From the NCBI GenBank assembly GCA_021780935.1, contig JAJXXT010000115.1, positions 1 to 14,551 on the forward strand: DNA of 14,551 bases. Reading direction: 5' to 3'. Both the position numbers and the translations under genes were made by a program. Below are positions 8,751-14,551 of the stretch, piece after piece; position 1 is the first letter of the stretch, and every line of letters begins with the position of its first letter. This DNA is from Pseudomonadota bacterium. Its GTDB lineage: Bacteria; Pseudomonadota; Alphaproteobacteria; Acetobacterales; Acetobacteraceae. Under the pieces are notes generated by a model. The model did no database searches and had not been told where the DNA came from. It saw only the letters and a list, made by a program, of their open reading frames with translations.

Positions 8751-8756
8751 AATTCA
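8751..8756 (-). promoter_or_regulatory. Candidate -10 hexamer (TGAATT) of the porin promoter
   Basis: If the FNR-type box is centred at -41.5, transcription would start at about 8744 and the -10 hexamer would fall exactly on 8751-8756, which reads TGAATT on the - strand (3 of 6 consensus positions, including first and last T). The predicted leader would be about 38 bases. A weak -10 is usual at activator-dependent promoters. Confidence 0.35.
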
Positions 8757-8778
8757 GGGGCTCCAGCGCGACTGCGCC

Positions 8779-8792
8779 TTGATCTGGATCAA
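8779..8792. promoter_or_regulatory. FNR/FixK-type binding box (TTGAT-N4-ATCAA)
   Basis: TTGATCTGGATCAA at 8779-8792 matches the FNR/Anr and FnrL/FixK consensus perfectly. It lies within a larger palindrome at 8775-8796 whose 10-base arms are perfect around a central TG. The centre is about 79 bp upstream of the porin ATG. The nearest gene on the other side ends here rather than starts, so the porin is the only obvious target. It predicts control by an oxygen- or redox-responsive CRP/FNR-family regulator. Confidence 0.72.
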
Positions 8793-8867
8793 GGCGGCGG
8801 CCCGGGGCGCGAACCGCGCCGGACCATGCGCGTCACGCTCAATCGCCTGGCTCTGGGCGGAAAATCC

Positions 8868-8900
8868 CATCCGATCCGCCACGGCCTGGCGGATCGGATG
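8868..8900 (-). terminator. Intrinsic terminator of the hydratase/lyase operon
   Basis: CATCCGATCCGCCA at 8868-8881 pairs perfectly with TGGCGGATCGGATG at 8887-8900 (14 bp, 5-base loop). On the - strand it starts five bases after the lyase stop and is followed by GGATTTTCC, a short T-run. This is the best terminator candidate in the window. Confidence 0.72.
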
Positions 8901-8905
8901 CAGCG

Positions 8906-9793
8906 CTACGCCACCATGCCCGCCTGGCGGGCGAGTGCGAGCAGGCGCTGCGCCTGCTTCAGGTGCGGCATGTCGAGCATCTTCCCCGCCAGCCCCACGA
9001 CGCCGGCGCCCGGGGCGGCAGCAAAGGCGGCGACCACCTGCTCGGCGTGCTCGATCTCCGCCGCACTCGGCGTGAAGGCATCGTTGATCACCGGCACTTG
9101 GTCCGGGTGGATGGCGAGCTTGCCGGTGAAGCCGCTGCGCCGCGCGGCGCGGGCTTCCCGCGCCAGGCCGGCCGGGTCGCGAAAATCGGTGAAGACGGTA
9201 TCCAGCGGCTCGACCCCGGCGGCCACGGCGGCGGCGAGGCAGAGCGTGCGGGCCAGGCGGAAGGCGTCATCATAGACGCCCGTCTCGGTGCGGTTGCTGC
9301 TGGCGCCGAGCGCGGCGGCGAGGTCCTCCGCACCCCAGGTCATGCCCGCGAGGCGCGGCCCGCAGGTGCCGTACGTGTCGAGGCGGAACAGCGCCCGCGC
9401 CGTCTCGGTGGCGACCGGGACGATCCGGATCCGGCCCAACGGAAGGCCGAGGCTCGTCTCCAGCGCGTCGAGATAGTGTCCGAGACGAATGATCTCTTCG
9501 CCACCGTCGGGTTTGGGCAGCACGATCCCGTCCGGTGCCCCAGGCACCACCGCGGCGAGATCCGCGAGCGCCAGCGCGGTTTCGAGCGGGTTGATGCGAA
9601 CCCAGAGTTGCTGGGCCGAACGCTCCGGATGGGCGAGCAGGAATTCGCGCACCATCCCCCGCGCCAGAGGCAGCCGCTCCTGCGCCACCGCGTCCTCGAG
9701 ATCGAGGATCAGCGCATCGGCCGGCGAGGCTCGCCCCTTGGCAAGCTTGCGTTCCGCATCGCCGGGAACGAACAGCATCGAGCGCAGCGGCAT
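8906..9793 (-). CDS. HpcH/HpaI aldolase / citrate lyase beta (CitE-like) family lyase
   Basis: This 295-residue protein belongs to the CitE-like family, which cleaves or forms 3-hydroxyacyl-CoA thioesters (malyl-CoA, methylmalyl-CoA, citramalyl-CoA) with Mg2+. Landmarks are RSMLFVPGD at the N-terminus, DALILDLEDAV at 26-36, R66 in VRIN, LPKP at 92-95, the metal ligand E130 (ATET), GAED at 154-157 with D157, and AIHPDQV near the end. Length is normal. ATG at 9793 follows GAGGGGG, 11 bases after the MaoC stop, so the two form an operon. A MaoC hydratase followed by a CitE-like lyase suggests hydration of an enoyl-CoA diacid and then cleavage to two smaller acyl units, as in mesaconyl- or itaconyl-CoA breakdown. 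The precise substrate is inference. A strong terminator follows. Confidence 0.9.
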   Translation of the reverse strand: MPLRSMLFVPGDAERKLAKGRASPADALILDLEDAVAQERLPLARGMVREFLLAHPERSAQQLWVRINPLETALALADLAAVVPGAPDGIVLPKPDGGEEIIRLGHYLDALETSLGLPLGRIRIVPVATETARALFRLDTYGTCGPRLAGMTWGAEDLAAALGASSNRTETGVYDDAFRLARTLCLAAAVAAGVEPLDTVFTDFRDPAGLAREARAARRSGFTGKLAIHPDQVPVINDAFTPSAAEIEHAEQVVAAFAAAPGAGVVGLAGKMLDMPHLKQAQRLLALARQAGMVA

Positions 9794-9804
9794 CGGATGC
9801 CCCC

Positions 9805-10257
9805 TCAGGCCGGTCGCTTTTTCATCAGCGCCGAGCGCCGGCAGGAGGCAACCTCCTGGCCACGCTGGTTGATGCAGCGATGTTCGAAAACGACGATGCC
9901 GGCATCGGGGCGCGAGCGGCTCTCGCGCCGCTCGACGACGCGGGTCTCCGTGCGCAGCGTATCGCCGATGAACACCGGCGAGGGAAAGCGCACCGTCTCC
10001 ATGCCGAGATTGGCGATGGTGGTGCCGAGCGTGGTATCGCCGACCGAGACGCCCACCATCAGGCCGAAGGTGAACATCGAATTCACGAGAATCTGGCCGA
10101 ACTCGGTGCCTTTGCAGAACTCGGCGTCGAGATGCAGCGGCTGCGGATTATGCGTCAGCGCGCTGAACAGCAGATTGTCGGTCTCCGTCACGGTACGGGT
10201 GATGTCGTGAACGAAGTGGCGACCTTCCGGAAGGTCCTCGAAATAGAGTCCGGCCAT
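9805..10257 (-). CDS. MaoC family dehydratase (single hot-dog fold)
   Basis: This 150-residue MaoC-type protein would hydrate an enoyl-CoA or dehydrate a hydroxyacyl-CoA. The catalytic segment reads [14 protein letters not shown]42 is retained, while the Asp of the canonical R-hydratase motif D-x-N-P-L-H is Asn37 and its Asn is Gln39. This N-x-Q-P-L-H variant is common in the mesaconyl-CoA hydratase-like branch, to my knowledge. The hot-dog strand region [19 protein letters not shown] (89-107) is typical. The frame is open up to 10419, but the family starts at [12 protein letters not shown], so ATG at 10257 is chosen; GGAG about 7 bases upstream supports it. That GGAG lies in a hairpin. The gene precedes the CitE-like lyase by 11 bases and they should act in sequence. 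Confidence 0.9.
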   Translation of the reverse strand: MAGLYFEDLPEGRHFVHDITRTVTETDNLLFSALTHNPQPLHLDAEFCKGTEFGQILVNSMFTFGLMVGVSVGDTTLGTTIANLGMETVRFPSPVFIGDTLRTETRVVERRESRSRPDAGIVVFEHRCINQRGQEVASCRRSALMKKRPA

Positions 10258-10259
10258 GG

Positions 10260-10290
10260 CAGGCTCCGCCGCAAGGAAAGCTGGAGCCTG
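10260..10290 (-). promoter_or_regulatory. Hairpin enclosing the MaoC ribosome-binding site
   Basis: CAGGCTCC and GGAGCCTG, at 10260-10267 and 10283-10290, pair perfectly over 8 bp with a 15-base loop. In the - strand mRNA the 3' arm contains the GGAG that would bind 16S rRNA, two bases from the ATG. This could restrain translation of MaoC. No ligand-binding or leader-peptide features are visible. Confidence 0.35.
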
Positions 10291-10299
10291 ACCATAGCA

Positions 10300-10350
10300 A
10301 GCTCCCAGGCGGGACGGCCAGCCCCGCCCGAGGAGCTGGCAGCATGCCAG
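10300..10350 (-). terminator. Hairpins after the flp gene
   Basis: CTGGCA (10336-10341) and TGCCAG (10345-10350) form a small hairpin directly after the flp stop. Beyond it, AGCTCC/GGAGCT (10300-10305, 10332-10337) and GGCGGG/CCCGCC (10308-10313, 10323-10328) form a larger imperfect one. The two overlap by two bases. No T-run follows. Probably a terminator separating flp from the MaoC operon. Confidence 0.42.
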
Positions 10351-10351
10351 G

Positions 10352-10534
10352 TCAGAGATTCGTCCCGATGCTCGTGAAGGTGGTGTTGAGATCCGAGCCC
10401 AGCGTCCCCAGCGCGCCAACGATAGCGACGGCGATCAGAGCTGCGATCAGCGCATATTCGAGCGCGGTCACACCACGCTCGTCGCGGCGCAAGCGCTTGG
10501 CGAGGGTGAGGATACGGAGGGTCGCGTCGGTCAT
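10352..10534 (-). CDS. flp: Flp/Fap family type IVb pilin (prepilin)
   Basis: This 60-residue protein has the form of a Flp pilin subunit, the building block of Tad/Flp pili used in surface adhesion. A basic leader (KRLRRDERG) ends in Gly21, where a CpaA-type prepilin peptidase would cut. The mature N-terminus [20 protein letters not shown] has the conserved Glu at +5 followed by Tyr and a ~20-residue hydrophobic helix. The short polar tail ([15 protein letters not shown]) is typical. AGAGG about 8 bases before the ATG is a plausible ribosome-binding site. No other tad/cpa gene is in the window, so it is an orphan pilin among metabolic genes and must rely on assembly genes elsewhere. It stands alone between hairpins on both sides. 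Confidence 0.92.
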   Translation of the reverse strand: MTDATLRILTLAKRLRRDERGVTALEYALIAALIAVAIVGALGTLGSDLNTTFTSIGTNL

Positions 10535-10617
10535 GTCAGTGTGCCTCTGTTGCTGCCGGATAGGTCCGGACGATCAGAACCGATTCTCAGCGCATCGAGG
10601 CATTTTGCCGTCCCGAT

Positions 10618-10637
10618 CCGGGGCCATGGAGCCCCGG
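10618..10637. terminator. 7-bp hairpin between osmC-like gene and flp
   Basis: CCGGGGC at 10618-10624 and GCCCCGG at 10631-10637 pair perfectly around CATGGA. It lies about 60 bases past the OsmC stop and about 85 bases before the flp start. No T-run follows on the - strand, so it may be a secondary terminator or part of the flp upstream region. The remainder of this 161-bp gap shows no convincing promoter to my eye. Confidence 0.3.
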
Positions 10638-10687
10638 GCGTCGCCACGCGCAGTCGAGCACGCGCATGATTAAGCAACGATGAAACG

Positions 10688-10707
10688 GCCGGCGCTCAGG
10701 CGCCGGC
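10688..10707 (-). terminator. Terminator-like hairpin with the OsmC stop codon in its loop
   Basis: GCCGGCGC at 10688-10695 and GCGCCGGC at 10700-10707 are perfect 8-bp arms around TCAG. The loop contains the OsmC stop codon (complement of 10696-10698), so the last codons form one arm. On the - strand the stem is followed by CGTTTCATCGTT, a weakly T-rich tail. Confidence 0.55.
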
Positions 10708-11217
10708 GGCGAGCACGTGGTGCGTCACGCTCAATTGCGGCGGGTTGCGCAGCGTCTGGTAGATGACGCAATAGCGCTCGGTCGTTTCGATCAGACGACG
10801 CACCTGCTCGGGCGCGGCGTCGGTATCCAGCTCGAAGCGCAGCGCGATTTCGATCACCCCCACCGGTGCGGTGCGGTCGATGGCCAGCGTGCCGCGCGCG
10901 TCCCACAGACCTTCAGCGATGATGCGCCCACCGCGGAGCTCGATCCCCATCGCGGTCGCGACCGCCTTGAGCGTGACACCGGCACAGGCGATCAGCGCCT
11001 CGAGCAGCATGTCCCCCGAACAGGCCAGGCTGCCGTCGCCGCCGGCGGCCTGATGCAGTCCGGCCCGGGTCTCGCCGGCCCAGGACCGCACCACGCAGGC
11101 GACCTCCCCAGCCTCGATACGGCCCTCGGCGCGGGCCGGGATCCGGGCGCTGGCGGGATCCTCGCGGTAGCGTTGCTTCAGCGGCGCCTGTATCGCGCGC
11201 AGGGCGTTGGCATCCAT
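10696..11217 (-). CDS. OsmC/Ohr family protein
   Basis: This 173-residue OsmC-family protein is a group of small dimeric thiol peroxidases acting on organic hydroperoxides, plus relatives of uncertain function. The two conserved redox cysteines are C78 in LIACAGVTLKA and C150 in RYCVIYQTLR, with the usual spacing of about 70 residues. Other cysteines are at 41 and 66. The stretch DPASARIPARAEGRIEAGEVACVV fits the OsmC-like branch of proteins rather than Ohr itself, so peroxidase activity is not certain. The frame is open to 11277, but MDANALRAIQAPLKQRYRED at ATG 11217 is the natural start, with purine-rich AAGGAAAGGACCAGGA upstream. It is 103 bp downstream of the NADH dehydrogenase on the same strand, and may be co-transcribed with it. 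Its stop sits in a hairpin loop. Confidence 0.85.
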   Translation of the reverse strand: MDANALRAIQAPLKQRYREDPASARIPARAEGRIEAGEVACVVRSWAGETRAGLHQAAGGDGSLACSGDMLLEALIACAGVTLKAVATAMGIELRGGRIIAEGLWDARGTLAIDRTAPVGVIEIALRFELDTDAAPEQVRRLIETTERYCVIYQTLRNPPQLSVTHHVLAAGA

Positions 11218-11320
11218 GGTCCTGGTCCTTTCCTTGGCGTCCTTCCGGGCCTGCCGGCTTGTGCCCGTCCCCGTCACTGCCGAGAGGTTGAACCAGGATC
11301 GCGACCGGCGGCAAGCCCGG

Positions 11321-12658
11321 TCAGTGCAGCTTCACCTCCGGCTCGGCGCGGCGCGAGAGGCCGCGCGCCATCACCCCGAGCAGCGTCCGCCAGGCGCCAT
11401 ACAGCGCCACCTCGTGCATGATGTAGAGGGACCGGTAGACGAGGCGCGCGAACAGCCCCTCGATGAACATGCTGCGCCCGACCAGGAACCCCATCAGGCT
11501 GCCGACGGTGCTGTAGCGCCCGAGCGAGACGAGCGAGCCGAAATCGCGATAGACGAACGGCACCACCTCCCGCCCGGCGAGACGGCGGCGGATCTGGCGC
11601 AGCATGTGCGCCGCCTGCTGGTGCGCTGCCTGGGCGCGGGGGGGAATCGGCGTCGGAAAGCCCGGGCGCGGGCAGGCGGCGCAATCGCCGATGGCGAAGA
11701 TGTCGGGGTCGCGCGTCGTCTGCAACGTCTCGGTGACGACGAGCTGGTTGAGCCGGTTGGTCTCCAGCCCGCCGATCTCACGCAGCACCGCCGGCGCGCG
11801 CACGCCGGCGGCCCAGACGACGAGCTCCGAGGGAATGAAGCTGCCGTCGGCGAGGCTGACGCCGTCGGCGCGCACCGCGCCCACCTTCGCCCCGGTGCGC
11901 ACCTCGACGCCGAGTTCCACCAGCAGGCGCATGGTGGCGAGCGAGATGCGCTCGGGCAGCGCCGGCAGGATGCGGTCCGCGGCCTCGAGCAGAATGATGC
12001 GGATGTCGCGCTGCGGATCGACGCGGTCGAGGCCGTAGCCGACCACCTCGCGGATGGTCCGATGGAGCTCGGCGGCCAGCTCGGTACCGGTGGCGCCTGC
12101 ACCGATGACGACGACATGGAGCTGGCCCGGCCGCACCGGCGTCTCCTGGGCGTGGGCACGGATGCAGGCATTCACCAGGCGGCGGTTGAAGCGCACCGCC
12201 TGCTCCGGCGTCTCCAGCGGCACCGCGTACTCGGCCACGCCCGGCGTGCCGAAATCGTTGGTGACGCTGCCGATGGCGACGACGAGCGTGTCGTAGCCGA
12301 AGGCGCGCTCGGAGGTGATCTGGCGCCCCTCCTCGTCATAGGCCGGAGCGACGAGAACCTCCTTGCGCACCCGGTCGATGCTGGCGAGCTCGCCGAGGCG
12401 GTAGCGAAAATGGTGCCAGTGCGCCTGGGCGAGATAGTTCAGCTCATGCTCGCCAGGATCCATGCTGCCCGCGGCGACCGCGTGCAGCAGCGGCTTCCAG
12501 AGATGGGTGCGCGCCTTTTCGATCAGCGTCACCTCGGCACCGCCGCGGCCGACACGGTCACCGAGGCGCGTGACCAGCTCCAGCCCCGCGGCGCCGCCGC
12601 CGACCACCACGATCCGGTGGCGCCGCCCATCCGGATGCGCCAGCGCCTCACCGGTCAT
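11321..12658 (-). CDS. ndh: Type II NADH:quinone oxidoreductase (NDH-2), FAD-dependent
   Basis: This 445-residue FAD flavoprotein of the NDH-2 family passes electrons from NADH to membrane quinone without pumping protons. The FAD loop GGGAAG is at 20-25, the NADH-binding Rossmann loop GAGATG at 186-191, the FAD-contacting FAIGDCA at 321-327, and the quinone-site-type segment PPRAQAAHQQA around 339-349. The C-terminal region after ~380 has hydrophobic/basic amphipathic segments (MGFLVGRSMFIEGLFARLVYRSLYIMHEVALYGAW) expected for peripheral binding to the inner membrane. The frame is open to 13066, but that extension overlaps the neighbouring gene; ATG at 12658 has AGGGGGAAGG upstream and begins the fold directly. 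It lies 68 bp after the molybdenum hydroxylase gene on the same strand, so it may re-oxidise NADH in the same pathways. Confidence 0.92.
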   Translation of the reverse strand: MTGEALAHPDGRRHRIVVVGGGAAGLELVTRLGDRVGRGGAEVTLIEKARTHLWKPLLHAVAAGSMDPGEHELNYLAQAHWHHFRYRLGELASIDRVRKEVLVAPAYDEEGRQITSERAFGYDTLVVAIGSVTNDFGTPGVAEYAVPLETPEQAVRFNRRLVNACIRAHAQETPVRPGQLHVVVIGAGATGTELAAELHRTIREVVGYGLDRVDPQRDIRIILLEAADRILPALPERISLATMRLLVELGVEVRTGAKVGAVRADGVSLADGSFIPSELVVWAAGVRAPAVLREIGGLETNRLNQLVVTETLQTTRDPDIFAIGDCAACPRPGFPTPIPPRAQAAHQQAAHMLRQIRRRLAGREVVPFVYRDFGSLVSLGRYSTVGSLMGFLVGRSMFIEGLFARLVYRSLYIMHEVALYGAWRTLLGVMARGLSRRAEPEVKLH

Positions 12659-12691
12659 GCCTTCCCCCTGCGTCCCGCCCGGCACACCGCC

Positions 12692-12716
12692 AGGCAAGGC
12701 GAGTATCGAGGCAAGG
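12692..12716 (-). repeat. Pair of 8-bp direct repeats upstream of ndh
   Basis: CCTTGCCT occurs twice on the - strand, at 12709-12716 and 12692-12699, 17 bp apart, about 35-58 bases upstream of the NDH-2 ATG. It could be an activator site or chance; the gap otherwise holds only the ribosome-binding site. Confidence 0.2.
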
Positions 12717-12726
12717 TTGGGAAAAC

Positions 12727-14551
12727 TCAAATCGTTCCCAGCGCCGCCTTCACCCGCGCCGGCGTATACGGCACCGAGCGCAGCCGCACGCCGGTGGCGT
12801 CGAACACGGCGTTGGAGATCGCCGCCGGAATCACCGCCGCCGAGGGCTCGCCCGCGCCCCAGGGCTTCTCCGCCGGCCGGTCGATGAGGTCGATCACCAC
12901 CTCCGGCGCCTCCGGGAAGGTCAGGATCGGGTAGCTCGCCCAGTCGAGACTGGTCACCGCGCTGCGGTCGAAGGTCAGCTCCTCCTTCAGCACGCGGCTC
13001 ACGGTCTGGATGACGTTGCCCTCGATCTGGTTGCGCAGCCCGTCGGGATTGATGATCTGGCCGCAATCATGCGCGACGAAGACGCGGGCGACATGGATCG
13101 TACCGCTGGCGCGATCGACCTCGACCTCCGCGACGGCGCCGATATAGGTGCGGACGAGCTCGTATTTGACATAGGAGACGCCGCGGCCGCGCTGGACCGC
13201 GCCGGTCTGGCCTCCCGCCGGCGAGGGACGCGGTTGCCATCTGGACAGCGCCACCAGCCGCTCGATCAGCTCGAGGCCGCGCAGATCCTTGAGGTATCGC
13301 CGCCGCAGCGCGATCGGGTCGGCGCCGGCGGCGGCCGCGAGTTCGTCGAGAAAACACTCGTTCGCGTAGGTGTTCTGCATCCGCCCCGGCGTACGGATCC
13401 AGGAAGGCCGGAACGGGGTCGTCTCCAGCCGGTGGCAGACGGTGCGGATGGCGGGGAAGGCATAGGGCAGCGCCGAGTTCTGGATGATGTTGCCCGGCGC
13501 CATCGCCGTCTCGTGCGCCAGCCCGGCGAGCTCGGCCGCCACCAGCGGCACGTTGCCGGCCGCGCCCTGCGGGATGAAGAAATTCGACTGCCAGGCGGTC
13601 ACGCTGCCATCTGCGTCGAGCGCGCCTGCGAGATCGATCAGCGTCGGCGGTCCCTTCGGATCCCAGCCATGCTCGTCGGCGCGCGACCATTGCACGCGCA
13701 CCGGCCGTCCCGTCTCGCGCGCCAGCAGCGCCGCATCGCCGGCGGCGTCCTCGTGGCCATTGCGCCCGTAGCAGCCGGCGCCCTCGACATAGATGCAGCG
13801 CACGTCATCGGACTTCATGCCGAGCATGGCGGCGATCTGCTTGCGCAGCGCATGCGTCATCTGCGACGCCGTCCACACCGTCAGCTGCCCGTCGCGCAGC
13901 TCGGCGACCGCACAGGAAGGGCCGATCGAGCCGTGCGTGTGGATCGGGAAGTCGTAGGTGGCGGCGAGGCGCTTCGCGCCCGCGGCGAGCGCGGCCGGCG
14001 CATCGCCCACATTGCTGGTGACGTCGTCCTTCACCACCTTGGTGGCGCGCACATGCTCCCAGAGCCGAGCCTGCTCCGGCAGACCGTCCCAGTCCGACCA
14101 GCGCGCCTTCAGGGCCCGCGCGGCGCGGATCGCGCCCCATTCGCTCTCGGCGACGACGGCGAGGAAATTGCCGACGCGCACGACCTTGATCATGCCGGGA
14201 ATGGCCTGCACCGACGCCTCGTCGACCTCGAGCAGCGTCGCGCCGAGCGCTGGCGGGCGCACGACGCGGGCATGGACCATGCCCTCGACGCGGACATCCT
14301 GCATGAACGTGAAGCGGCCGGTCACCTTGTCGGGAATGTCGAGCCGCGCCACCGATGTGCCGACGACGCGATAGCTGGCCGGGCTCTTGGCCGGCGCATC
14401 CTTGTCCAGCTTCAGCGCGAAGCCGCCGGCGCCGATCAGCGCGCCATAGCCGATCCCCTCGCCGCCGGCGCGCGGGCGCACCGCGCCGTCCGCGGTGAGC
14501 AGATCGGCCTCCGGCACGCCGAGGCGCGTCGCCGCGAGCCGCAGCAGCGCC
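12727..14551 (-). CDS. Xanthine dehydrogenase/aldehyde oxidase-family molybdopterin-binding subunit, IorB-like (N-terminus outside window)
   Basis: About 607 residues of the large, molybdenum-cofactor subunit of a molybdenum hydroxylase are present. The frame runs through the right edge (the first readable residues are ALLRLAATRLGVPEADLL), so roughly the first 100-150 residues of a ~750-residue protein are missing. Landmarks are GAGCYGRNGHEDAAGDAALLAR (cofactor domain), RVQWSRADEHGWDPKGP, RTPGRMQNTYANECFLDELA, AHDCGQIINPDGLRNQIEGN and the catalytic Glu in WGAGEPSAA, codon at 12847-12849. The organisation matches isoquinoline 1-oxidoreductase beta-type subunits, which hydroxylate N-heterocycles or oxidise aldehydes with water as oxygen source. 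The small 2Fe-2S subunit (IorA-like) is not seen and should lie beyond the right edge. NDH-2 follows 68 bp downstream. Confidence 0.92.
   Translation of the reverse strand, partial: ALLRLAATRLGVPEADLLTADGAVRPRAGGEGIGYGALIGAGGFALKLDKDAPAKSPASYRVVGTSVARLDIPDKVTGRFTFMQDVRVEGMVHARVVRPPALGATLLEVDEASVQAIPGMIKVVRVGNFLAVVAESEWGAIRAARALKARWSDWDGLPEQARLWEHVRATKVVKDDVTSNVGDAPAALAAGAKRLAATYDFPIHTHGSIGPSCAVAELRDGQLTVWTASQMTHALRKQIAAMLGMKSDDVRCIYVEGAGCYGRNGHEDAAGDAALLARETGRPVRVQWSRADEHGWDPKGPPTLIDLAGALDADGSVTAWQSNFFIPQGAAGNVPLVAAELAGLAHETAMAPGNIIQNSALPYAFPAIRTVCHRLETTPFRPSWIRTPGRMQNTYANECFLDELAAAAGADPIALRRRYLKDLRGLELIERLVALSRWQPRPSPAGGQTGAVQRGRGVSYVKYELVRTYIGAVAEVEVDRASGTIHVARVFVAHDCGQIINPDGLRNQIEGNVIQTVSRVLKEELTFDRSAVTSLDWASYPILTFPEAPEVVIDLIDRPAEKPWGAGEPSAAVIPAAISNAVFDATGVRLRSVPYTPARVKAALGTI

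Noticed and set aside
10258..10419. N-terminal extension of the MaoC frame to 10419
   Set aside because: It overlaps the end of flp and intergenic hairpins and has no family similarity; the MaoC fold starts at 10257.
11218..11277. 20-residue extension of the OsmC frame
   Set aside because: Low-complexity, Arg/Lys-rich residues ahead of a better-placed ATG at 11217 with purine-rich sequence upstream.
11303..11322. GACCGG/CCGGTC inverted repeat at the NDH-2 stop
   Set aside because: Six base pairs with an 8-base loop and no T-run; expected by chance at this base composition.
11207..12934. Long open frame on the + strand, about 575 codons, opposite NDH-2
   Set aside because: Antisense shadow of a well-supported flavoprotein gene; composition is low in motif content and rich in Arg, Ala and His.
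12659..13066. N-terminal extension of the NDH-2 frame
   Set aside because: It overlaps the coding region of the molybdenum hydroxylase in another frame and has no domain; the internal ATG at 12658 has a good ribosome-binding site directly before the FAD fold.

Overview
The window is GC-rich throughout, with the codon bias of a high-GC bacterium. The gene families and a perfect FNR/FixK-type box suggest an alphaproteobacterium. That assignment is inference, because no rRNA or taxonomic marker lies in the window. Gene density is high: the longest stretch without a gene is about 200 bp. I see no tRNA, rRNA, CRISPR array, insertion sequence or phage gene.

Layout. On the + strand (1-2376) lie the 3' end of an AMP-dependent acyl-CoA ligase, a ketopantoate-reductase-family oxidoreductase two bases behind it, and a PHB-depolymerase-family serine esterase. 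Everything from 2404 to the right edge is on the - strand. Read in the direction of transcription, it holds a molybdenum hydroxylase large subunit (N-terminus beyond the window), a type II NADH dehydrogenase, an OsmC-family protein, an orphan Flp pilin, a MaoC hydratase with a CitE-like lyase, an alginate-export-family porin, a flavin Baeyer-Villiger monooxygenase (BVMO), a MetX-like alpha/beta hydrolase, an SDR dehydrogenase and a pyridoxal kinase. The two strands converge on a hairpin at 2375-2405.

How the genes may work together. The block 3272-8706 reads as a ketone or alcohol oxidation module. The porin would admit a hydrophobic substrate, the SDR would oxidise an alcohol to a ketone, the BVMO would convert the ketone to an ester or lactone, and the MetX-like hydrolase would cleave it. 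The acid could then be activated and degraded by the acyl-CoA ligase and the hydratase/lyase pair. The reaction types are supported by motifs; the substrate and the joint pathway are inference.

Regulatory DNA is the most interesting part. A perfect TTGAT-N4-ATCAA box lies upstream of the porin at a spacing that suits class II activation. A TGC-rich palindrome resembling PhaR operators precedes the PHB-depolymerase-family esterase. A 7-bp dyad precedes the BVMO. Most gene ends carry GC-rich hairpins, two of which overlap stop codons. I did not find a clearly new multi-gene system; the BVMO module and its regulation are the best candidates for follow-up.
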